Of a stretch of 17,610 nucleotides of DNA, positions 6,976 to 12,511 are shown piece by piece. The first letter of the stretch is position 1, and each line of letters opens with the position of its first letter. The DNA is from an uncultured Collinsella sp. (lineage in GTDB: Bacteria > Actinomycetota > Coriobacteriia > Coriobacteriales > Coriobacteriaceae), in assembly GCA_902493615.1 (NCBI GenBank), contig CABUQK010000032.1:1-17610 (forward strand), written 5' to 3'. Below the pieces are notes generated by a model. The model was not told the DNA's origin. It did no database searches and saw only the letters and a list, made by a program, of their open reading frames with translations. Position numbers and translations under genes: made by a program.

Positions 6976-8442
6976 ATGCGTATCTATAACAGCGCTACCC
7001 ATAAAAAGGAAGAGTTCCAGCCCATCGAGTCCGGCAAGGTCCGCATGTACGTGTGCGGCCCCACGGTCTACGACAACATCCACATCGGCAATGCCCGCAC
7101 GTTCATCAGCTTTGACGTGATTCGTCGCTGGCTCATCGCGAGCGGCTACGAGGTCACGTTTGCCCAGAACCTCACCGATGTCGATGACAAGATCATCAAG
7201 CGCGCCAACGAGCAGGGCCGTACCGCCGCCGAGGTTGCGACGGAGTTCTCTGACAAGTTTATCGGCGTTATGCGCGCCGCCAACGTGCTCGATCCCGATG
7301 TGCGTCCTCGCGCCACCAAGGAGATCGGCCCCATGATCGCCATGATCAAGACGCTCATCGAGCAGGGCCACGCCTACGCCGCCGATAACGGCGACGTGTA
7401 CTTTGCCGTGCGCAGCGATCCCAACTATGGTCAGGTCTCGGGCCGCAACATCGACGACCTTATGGTTGGCGCGCGCATCGAGGAGAACGAGGACAAGAAC
7501 GACCCGCTCGACTTTGCCCTGTGGAAGGCCGCCAAGCCCGGCGAGCCCAGCTGGCCGAGCCCCTGGGGCGAGGGGCGTCCCGGTTGGCACACCGAGTGCG
7601 CCGCCATGGTGCACCGCTACCTGGGCACCCCGATTGACATCCACGGCGGTGGCTCCGACCTTGCCTTCCCGCATCATGAGAACGAGTGCGCCCAGGCCAC
7701 CTGCGCCTGGCACCAGGGCTTCTCCAACACCTGGATGCACACGGGCATGCTGCTGGTAGACGGCGAGAAGATGTCCAAGTCGCTCGGCAACTTCTTTACG
7801 CTGGCCGAGGTCCTCGAGCAGCACTCCGCTGCCGCCCTGCGCCTGCTGATGCTGCAGACGAGCTATCGCTCACCTCTCGACTTTTCTTGGGAGCGCCTGG
7901 AGGGTGCCGAGAACTCGCTCACGCGTATCGCCGGTACGGTCGAGAACCTGCGTTGGGCCGCGAACCATGCGACGGCCGATGCCGATGCGGCTGCCGCCGA
8001 GGCGTTTGCCGCCAAGGCCGCCGAGACCCGCGCCGCCTTTAAGGAGTGCATGGACGACGACTTTAACACCGCCGGTGCCATGGGTGCCGTCTTTGGCTTT
8101 GTGACCGAGTGCAACCAGTACCTGGAGCAGGCGGGCGATGCTGCCGACAAGGCCGCCGCGCTTGCCGCCGCCGACACGCTGGCCGAGCTGCTCGATACGT
8201 TTGGCGTTGAGCTCCCCGAGCCCAAGGTAGAGCTGCCGCTGGGTCTGCTAGGCGTTGCCGCCGGCCTGGTCGCCTACACGGGCGACGACGTGGACGAGGC
8301 TGCTGCCAAGATTCTCGAGGCCCGCGCCGAGGCCCGTGCCGCCAAGAACTGGGATCTGGCCGACGCCATCCGCGACCAGCTCAAGGACCTGGGCCTCACC
8401 ATTGAGGATACCGCCGCCGGCACCCGTATCAAATCTCTCTAA
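6976..8442 (+). CDS. cysS: Cysteinyl-tRNA synthetase
   Basis: This class I synthetase charges tRNA-Cys. It is 488 aa, against 461 in E. coli. The HIGH-type motif reads HIGN at 36-39 (YDNIHIGNARTF), a variant seen in many CysRS, and KMSKS is intact at 265-269. The substrate-selecting zinc site is complete: Cys27 (VCGPT), Cys208 (WHTECAAM), His233 and Glu237 (FPHHENE). An Ala-rich helical region (about 325-400) leads to the C-terminal anticodon-side domain. The ribosome site AAGGAG overlaps the end of ispF. The ispD-ispF-cysS order is a known actinobacterial arrangement, so this is the last gene of the disA operon before a strong terminator region. Confidence 0.97.
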   Translation: MRIYNSATHKKEEFQPIESGKVRMYVCGPTVYDNIHIGNARTFISFDVIRRWLIASGYEVTFAQNLTDVDDKIIKRANEQGRTAAEVATEFSDKFIGVMRAANVLDPDVRPRATKEIGPMIAMIKTLIEQGHAYAADNGDVYFAVRSDPNYGQVSGRNIDDLMVGARIEENEDKNDPLDFALWKAAKPGEPSWPSPWGEGRPGWHTECAAMVHRYLGTPIDIHGGGSDLAFPHHENECAQATCAWHQGFSNTWMHTGMLLVDGEKMSKSLGNFFTLAEVLEQHSAAALRLLMLQTSYRSPLDFSWERLEGAENSLTRIAGTVENLRWAANHATADADAAAAEAFAAKAAETRAAFKECMDDDFNTAGAMGAVFGFVTECNQYLEQAGDAADKAAALAAADTLAELLDTFGVELPEPKVELPLGLLGVAAGLVAYTGDDVDEAAAKILEARAEARAAKNWDLADAIRDQLKDLGLTIEDTAAGTRIKSL

Positions 8443-8448
8443 TCCCCG

Positions 8449-8550
8449 CGGGTTTCCCAAGCACCCGACCTTGCCGTTCAAACCGTCGCTCGCGTACTCA
8501 AGTACGCGTCGCTCCTCTTTCACGGCAATCTCGGGCACTTGGAAAACCCG
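8449..8550. repeat. 102-nt near-palindrome between cysS and rlmB
   Basis: The outer arms (8449-8477 and 8522-8550) are complementary at 24 of 29 positions. The inner arms CGCGTACT (8491-8498) and AGTACGCG (8501-8508) are perfect. Both pairs share the same centre, 8499.5, and flank a symmetrical 13 by 13 base internal loop, so this is one designed-looking hairpin rather than two chance ones. It has no coding content. It could be a dispersed intergenic repeat (REP or MITE type) or an RNA-processing structure. Confidence 0.75.
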
Positions 8551-8554
8551 TACC

Positions 8555-8594
8555 GACCGCTTGAGCTATTCGTCTTAAGCGGTCGCTTCTTTTG
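8555..8594 (+). terminator. Intrinsic terminator after cysS
   Basis: GACCGCTTGAG (8555-8565) pairs with CTTAAGCGGTC (8574-8584), with one G-T wobble, and is followed by GCTTCTTTTG. It closes the disA-ispD-ispF-cysS transcript. rlmB begins 34 bases further on, so it is expressed either by read-through or from a promoter I could not identify. Confidence 0.75.
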
Positions 8595-8628
8595 TCCTGT
8601 TTGAAAAGTATTTAAAGGAGGCCGCTTT

Positions 8629-9543
8629 ATGGCCGACAATCGCAAGCGTGCATCGCGTGGAGGCAAGCAGGCTGCTTCTGGCTCGCGTCCGATTCGCCGC
8701 AATGATCGCTCTGCCGCTTCCAAGGGCCAGCGCGATCGCACCCAGGCCGCACGTCCGCAGCGCGATCGCAACCGCGACGTTGTCCAGGCTCCCAAGGGCG
8801 AGTTTATCGAAGGTCGTCGTGCTGCCGCCGAGGCGCTGCGCACTGGTTTTCCCATCAAGTGCGCACTCATCGCCGAGGGCGGGGAACGCGATGCTGCCTT
8901 GTCGCGCCTGGTCGACGACCTCAACGCCGCGGGCGTCCGCATTAAGTATGTGCCGCGCGCGCAGCTCGATGCGCTGTCGAGCCATGGCGCTCACCAGGGC
9001 ATTGCGCTCGAGGTTGGCAACTTCCCCTATGCCGATGTCGCCGATATTCTCGACCGCGCAGGCGAGGGCCCGGCACTTGTCGTGGTGCTCGACCACGTGA
9101 CTGACGACGGCAACTTTGGCGCCATCGTGCGCTCCGCCGAGGTTGTGGGCGCGGCCGGCGTCATCATCGCCAACAAGCGTGCCGCCGGCGTGACCGTGGG
9201 CAGCTACAAGACTTCTGCCGGCGCCGTCATGCATCTGCCCATCGCACAGGTTCCCAATATCGCCCGTGCGCTCGATGACCTCAAGGCCGCTGGCTTTTGG
9301 GTGGGTGGCGCCTCCGAGCACGCCGAGGGCAGCTGCTGGGACGCTCCCTTCGAGGGCCGCGTTGCGCTCGTCATGGGCTCCGAGGGCGACGGCATCTCGC
9401 GCCTGGTGCTCGAGAAGTGCGACTTTTTGACCAAGCTTCCCCAGCGCGGCATGACCGAGAGCCTCAATGTTGCCCAGGCGACCACGGCGCTGTGCTTTGA
9501 ATGGCTGCGCCGCAATGCCGGCGAGCTCATGGGGGAGGAGTAG
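8629..9543 (+). CDS. rlmB: 23S rRNA (guanosine-2'-O-)-methyltransferase RlmB (SPOUT/TrmH family)
   Basis: In E. coli RlmB methylates the ribose of G2251 in the peptidyl-transferase loop of 23S rRNA, using S-adenosylmethionine. The 304-aa protein has a disordered basic N-terminal extension (1-55, rich in Arg, Lys, Gln), a small substrate-binding domain (about 58-135, EFIEGRRAAAEAL), and a SPOUT knot domain. Its three motifs are visible: DHVTDDGNFGAIVRSAE (155-171), LVMGSEGDGISRLV (247-260) and TESLNVAQATTAL (276-288). The start has AAAGGAGG eight bases ahead. The next gene starts 3 bases after its stop. The family is certain; the exact target nucleotide is inferred from context and similarity. 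Confidence 0.92.
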   Translation: MADNRKRASRGGKQAASGSRPIRRNDRSAASKGQRDRTQAARPQRDRNRDVVQAPKGEFIEGRRAAAEALRTGFPIKCALIAEGGERDAALSRLVDDLNAAGVRIKYVPRAQLDALSSHGAHQGIALEVGNFPYADVADILDRAGEGPALVVVLDHVTDDGNFGAIVRSAEVVGAAGVIIANKRAAGVTVGSYKTSAGAVMHLPIAQVPNIARALDDLKAAGFWVGGASEHAEGSCWDAPFEGRVALVMGSEGDGISRLVLEKCDFLTKLPQRGMTESLNVAQATTALCFEWLRRNAGELMGEE

Positions 9544-9546
9544 CGC

Positions 9547-10224
9547 ATGTCCAAGAAGAACCGCGCCAAGTCCAAGGCCAAGCGCTTTGGCGAGGGCTCG
9601 GCCAAGCCGATTGTTTCGGCCGCGACCTATGGCGTGGGCGGCAATGCGTTTGCGCAGGCCATCGCCGACCCAGTCTCGACGGTGCACTCCAATAAGCCCG
9701 AGCTGCTGGTGGTCGACGGCTACAACGTGATCCACTGCACGCCGCGCTACGAAAAGCTCGTGTACGACCATTCCGACGATCCGTATTCCAGTGACGTCCA
9801 CGATATGGCGCGCACCGCGCTCATCAACGACGTGGCGGCGTTTGCCCAGGGCCGCTACGAGGCCGTAGTCGTGTTCGACGGCGCGGGCAATATCTCCAGC
9901 GAGCGCCCCAACCTGCCGGCCCGCGGCGTGCGTATCGAGTTCTCACCGACGGGCGTCTCTGCCGATACCGTGGTGCAGAAGCTCTGCATCGAGGCGCGCG
10001 AGGAAGGCCGCGCGTGCTCCGTGGTATCGAGTGACGGCACAATACAGGCCGTCGTCATGGGCAAGGGCGTCACGCGCATCTCGAGCCGTATGCTGGTGGA
10101 CGAGATCAAACAGATCGATAACGACGTTCACGAGGCAGAGGAAGCTTCGCAGATCAAGATGACTCTGGGCAGCCGCCTGAGCCCCGATACCCTGGCCAAG
10201 CTCAAGGCGTTGCGCGGACGGTAG
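9547..10224 (+). CDS. NYN-domain RNase (YacP/Rae1-like)
   Basis: A PIN-like NYN nuclease of 225 aa. B. subtilis YacP, renamed Rae1, cuts mRNA in the ribosomal A site and is likewise encoded beside rlmB and cysS, which is the best clue to its role here. A basic N-terminal tail (1-20) precedes the domain. The acidic metal-site residues are visible: Asp57 and Asn60 in VVDGYNVIH, Asp111 in VFDGAG, Asp140 in GVSADTVV, and Asp163 in VSSDGTIQ. The start follows the rlmB stop by 3 bases, with GGGGAGGAG upstream, so the two are co-translated. The protein is longer than Rae1 (about 170 aa), mostly through the N-terminal tail and a C-terminal helix. I leave the symbol blank because orthology is not proved. 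Confidence 0.88.
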   Translation: MSKKNRAKSKAKRFGEGSAKPIVSAATYGVGGNAFAQAIADPVSTVHSNKPELLVVDGYNVIHCTPRYEKLVYDHSDDPYSSDVHDMARTALINDVAAFAQGRYEAVVVFDGAGNISSERPNLPARGVRIEFSPTGVSADTVVQKLCIEAREEGRACSVVSSDGTIQAVVMGKGVTRISSRMLVDEIKQIDNDVHEAEEASQIKMTLGSRLSPDTLAKLKALRGR

Positions 10225-10225
10225 G

Positions 10226-10259
10226 GGAGTTGGCGGGGCAATGCTGCCTTGCTAACTCC
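10226..10259. repeat. Imperfect hairpin between convergent genes
   Basis: The 15-base arms 10226-10240 and 10245-10259 are complementary at 12 positions around a 4-base loop. The hairpin begins just after the stop of the NYN nuclease gene and includes the last codons of the convergent HTH-HipA gene. No T-tract follows on either strand, so it may be a weak shared terminator or a 3'-end stabiliser. Confidence 0.45.
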
Positions 10260-11592
10260 ATTCAGCGATGTCGATCATTCTTTCGAGGCGCCACGTTAGC
10301 GCCTCTTTTAGATAAGGTAGTCTCGCTGCTAGAGCATCGTTTTTAGACAGAATCTCGATTGCCTCGTCAACGAAGCCTTCGAGTTTGTCGCAGTCAAACC
10401 AGCCCATGTCCTCGACGAGCAACATTTGTTTGGCGGGGCTTGAATGAAATTGTGCGCTGGTAAAACTGTGCTCTCCCGCCCTAAGCTCCTCTAGTGATAT
10501 GTTGCACCAGAGCGATGAGCCCGAATCGAAGATGGGGGCAGGTCTGCAAGCTTGCGTGTTTACGTTTCGCACGAGGCCGAAGTTGCGCCAATGACGATCG
10601 TAGTTGGCAATGATGTCGTCACATACGATCATGCGGTCAAGGGCATCCTTGACGCCTGTCACCCCGAGCTCCTCGCAGTTTGCTACATATCGCTCGTAGT
10701 CGGTTAGCCGTTCATCTGCGTTTGCGTGCTGGTTTACATAGAACGCAGGGACATACTCTTCTTCATCAGTTAAGAAGACATCGCATGTGCTCAGGGCGGA
10801 AGTGCCCGTGCCCTCGAGCGAGTAAGGCACATAATCGCAGGCGTTTAGGATGCGACGGTGGAGCGCGGTCGCCACCAGCTCGTTATAAGGTTCCTGGTCC
10901 AGGTGCGCTCCTGCCTTATGCAGAATTCGACGTTCGCCCTCGCACGTCCAGTACTTTTGAAGATTGCCGTCCGAGGTGTTATCGGGCTTTGCGGCAGCCG
11001 CTTTTCCCTCTGGGGCAAAGGGTGCAATGGACAGCGAGACGTCATCAAAGGCGTTATTGAAGAAGTTGATATCCTCCCAGGTGAGACCGGAACCTTGGGG
11101 CCTAATCCAATACTGGTCGGATAAGGAGAGGCCGAGATTTCGCTGGACGAGTTCATCGGGAACATCGACTGCGGCTTCTGCAAGCAGGGAGGCTAGCCCA
11201 ATGCGTGCGAGCGGGATACCGCGGCCGCGCCACCAGATGCGGAAGGAGTCTAGCGATATGGGGCTATTAGGGCCAAATACTCCAATAGGGGCGTGGGCGT
11301 AATCGATGTCGGCACCGATGTGGGTAAAGTCTTTTCGCGATGTACTGTAGACCAGCTGAGCGACTTCGTACGTGCGGTTCATGAGGGTGAACGCGATCTC
11401 GCTCTTACCGTGGCCGCGGCGGGGGCGTCCCCCCGGTTTGGTCACAGAGCGGAGTCGCGTGTCGACGCTGTCTTTGTCGATGAGCCATACACCAGAAGCC
11501 TTGCGGGCATCAAGTGCTTCGTTTTTTATGAGCTCCTGCACCCTGCGCGGAGTGATGCCGAGCAGCTCGGCAGCTTCCTTGGTAGTAAGCAT
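10252..11592 (-). CDS. Fused excisionase/MerR-type HTH and HipA-like kinase
   Basis: A 446-aa single-chain protein. Residues 1-50 form an excisionase/MerR-type winged helix (LTTKEAAELLGITPRRVQEL, then a wing ending GVWLIDKDSVDTRL). A basic linker follows (GRPRRGHGK, 55-63). From about 200 on it resembles a HipA or PI-kinase-like fold: TSDGNLQKYW (206-215) as the nucleotide loop, NYDRHWRNFGL (330-340) with the D-x-H-x-x-N catalytic pattern (Asp332, His334, Asn337), and a DFG-like metal Asp356 in PIFDSGSSL. The middle (about 65-195) is unrecognised. I chose the ATG at 11592, with GAAGGG ahead, because an earlier in-frame ATG at 11634 lies inside the operator. The DNA-binding and kinase domains in one chain suggest a self-repressing toxin, or a kinase with its own antitoxin. 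Function and target are inferred. Confidence 0.82.
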   Translation of the reverse strand: MLTTKEAAELLGITPRRVQELIKNEALDARKASGVWLIDKDSVDTRLRSVTKPGGRPRRGHGKSEIAFTLMNRTYEVAQLVYSTSRKDFTHIGADIDYAHAPIGVFGPNSPISLDSFRIWWRGRGIPLARIGLASLLAEAAVDVPDELVQRNLGLSLSDQYWIRPQGSGLTWEDINFFNNAFDDVSLSIAPFAPEGKAAAAKPDNTSDGNLQKYWTCEGERRILHKAGAHLDQEPYNELVATALHRRILNACDYVPYSLEGTGTSALSTCDVFLTDEEEYVPAFYVNQHANADERLTDYERYVANCEELGVTGVKDALDRMIVCDDIIANYDRHWRNFGLVRNVNTQACRPAPIFDSGSSLWCNISLEELRAGEHSFTSAQFHSSPAKQMLLVEDMGWFDCDKLEGFVDEAIEILSKNDALAARLPYLKEALTWRLERMIDIAEWS

Positions 11593-11604
11593 CACGAAAC
11601 CCTT

Positions 11605-11672
11605 CGTCAAAACGAATAGTTTTATATATAGCAATTGTAATTAAAACTATTCGTTCTGACGAATGGTTTTGA
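11605..11672 (-). promoter_or_regulatory. Operator and promoter of the HTH-HipA gene
   Basis: Two 20-bp arms, 11605-11624 and 11642-11661, are reverse complements with one mismatch; their core AACGAATAGTTTTA is a perfect 14 bp. The 17-bp spacer is very AT-rich and reads GCTATATAAAACT across its edge on the minus strand, a good -10 region. A third, poorer half-site (GACGAATGGTTTT) starts at 11658. The dyad ends only 12 bases before the start codon, so a bound protein would block both transcription and translation initiation. Autorepression by the gene's own HTH domain is the simplest reading. Confidence 0.7.
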
Positions 11673-11757
11673 GATTGAGGGCGAACCGACAGAAATGAAC
11701 GGGCCTGGTACCTGTTGTTGCTGGATTTTGCATATTTGTATAACGCCGTGTGGCCTG

Positions 11758-11786
11758 TTGCACCCCGTCCGTAATTCCTTTATTCT
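11758..11786 (+). promoter_or_regulatory. Promoter of tRNA-Thr(UGU)
   Basis: TTGCAC (11758-11763), a 17-bp spacer, and TATTCT (11781-11786) make a good sigma-70-type promoter. The start would fall near 11793, about 24 bases before the mature tRNA. Confidence 0.7.
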
Positions 11787-11816
11787 TAACAGGCTTCGCG
11801 CGAAAGCGCCAAGTGT

Positions 11817-11891
11817 GCCAGTGTGGCGCAACGGTAGCGCAACTGATTTGTAATCAGTGGGTTGCAGGTTCGATTCCTGTCACTGGCTCCA
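11817..11891 (+). tRNA. tRNA-Thr (anticodon UGU)
   Basis: The acceptor arms GCCAGTG and CACTGGC pair fully. The D stem GCGC, anticodon stem ACTGA/TCAGT with loop TTTGTAA (anticodon TGT, reading ACA) and T-arm GCAGG-TTCGATT-CCTGT are all standard. The discriminator is T and CCA is encoded (11889-11891). It stands alone with its own promoter and terminator. Confidence 0.95.
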
Positions 11892-11900
11892 TGAGAGTTT

Positions 11901-11939
11901 CGGGCTCTGTTCCCTTGTGGGACAGGGCCCGTTTCTATT
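11901..11939 (+). terminator. Terminator of tRNA-Thr(UGU)
   Basis: CGGGCTCTGTTCCC (11901-11914) pairs with GGGACAGGGCCCG (11919-11931), with minor mismatch, and is followed by TTTCTATTT. It begins 10 bases after the tRNA 3' end. Confidence 0.8.
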
Positions 11940-12001
11940 TAGGTGGTGCGCCATCGGGTTAGCGCCCATCCCGTTTTTGGTTTGTCTCGTCCTCCAGTTT
12001 G

Positions 12002-12136
12002 TCTAAATCTGTAACACCAAGACCGATATTTGGCATCTAACTGTTACAGATTGAGATGAAACTTAGGGTGTTTTAGGAATATCTTGATCTGTAACATGTA
12101 GAAGCGGAATAGGCCTCTTGCTGTTACAGATCGAGA
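12002..12136. repeat. Two tandem 55-nt inverted-repeat units, 80-bp period
   Basis: The site TCTnnATCTGTAACA occurs four times as two face-to-face pairs: 12002-12016 with 12042-12056, and 12082-12096 with 12122-12136. Each pair is complementary over 14 of 15 positions (one A-G mismatch in the first, one T-G wobble in the second) and encloses a 25-base loop of mostly different sequence. The units are exactly 80 bp apart. At one stem position A-T in unit one (12006/12052) is G-C in unit two (12086/12132). There is no ORF here. I know no named element that fits; possibilities are tandem operators, twin RNA hairpins, or small mobile repeats. Confidence 0.8.
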
Positions 12137-12143
12137 CAAGGGC

Positions 12144-12296
12144 GGGTGCGGACCTGGATGTTCTGCTCGAGCGTGGATTTCTGGACACGCGAGAGAAGAA
12201 AATCTTCCGACCGGGGGTGCGGACAGAAAGTTGGACCGCGGGGCGGTCCGGACTTGGATACGCCTAGGCGCGGTCCAAGAAATCGTCCGCACCCCC
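12144..12296. repeat. Two degenerate 71-bp units, the second a near-palindrome
   Basis: GGGTGCGGAC occurs at 12144-12153 and 12215-12224, and similar AAGAAA(A)TCnTCCG ends occur at about 12199-12211 and 12277-12289, so the stretch looks like two diverged copies. The second forms an 84-nt hairpin: GGGGGTGCGGAC (12213-12224) with GTCCGCACCCCC (12285-12296), 12 bp perfect, and inside it TTGGACCGCG (12231-12240) with CGCGGTCCAA (12269-12278), 10 bp perfect. Both stems are centred on 12254.5. No protein-coding frame is credible. Role unknown. Confidence 0.7.
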
Positions 12297-12299
12297 ACC

Positions 12300-12319
12300 G
12301 GAGAACGAACGTGGATAAT
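12300..12319 (+). repeat. Left copy of a 20-bp direct repeat flanking the sugar cassette
   Basis: GGAGAACGAACGTGGATAAT matches 16347-16366 at 18 of 20 positions in the same orientation. The two copies bracket the PTS-bglA-regulator cassette, about 4.05 kb apart. It could be a remnant insertion boundary or a member of a dispersed intergenic repeat. Confidence 0.5.
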
Positions 12320-12376
12320 TAACTTGGATAGGGAGCTAAGGTAAACACCGATTGTCTATCGAAGGCTTTAGAAACA

Positions 12377-12409
12377 ACGACCCCGATTTCATTGTGGAAT
12401 CGGGGTCGT
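12377..12409 (-). terminator. Terminator of the bglA-PTS operon
   Basis: ACGACCCCGATT (12377-12388) and AATCGGGGTCGT (12398-12409) form a 12-bp perfect stem with a 9-base loop. On the minus strand it is followed by TGTTTCT, and it lies 103 bases past the PTS stop codon. The sequence between the stem and the PTS stop (12410-12511) holds nothing I recognise. Confidence 0.7.
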
Positions 12410-12511
12410 TTGTGCCTGAGGAATCCGAATGGATTAATCGAGCTCCTAAGGGACTTCTTGAGTTCTTGCTAATGGTCTGCCGAGGATGTCCCCAATGCAA
12501 GCAGCGGGCAT

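Noticed and set aside
4663..9801. Several antisense frames of 280-410 codons over disA, ispD, cysS and rlmB
   Set aside because: All mirror strongly conserved plus-strand genes. Their products show no family motifs and their starts lack ribosome sites.
11593..11634. Upstream ATG at 11634 as the start of the HTH-HipA gene
   Set aside because: It lies inside the operator dyad and has no ribosome site. The ATG at 11592 has GAAGGG ahead and starts directly at the HTH domain.
11817..11891. tRNA-Thr as an integration site for an element carrying the sugar cassette
   Set aside because: I found no duplicated tRNA 3' end downstream and no integrase gene, so tRNA-directed integration is not supported here.
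12002..12136. CRISPR array
   Set aside because: There are only four short sites, in alternating orientation, with no cas genes nearby. CRISPR repeats are direct and usually 23-50 bp.
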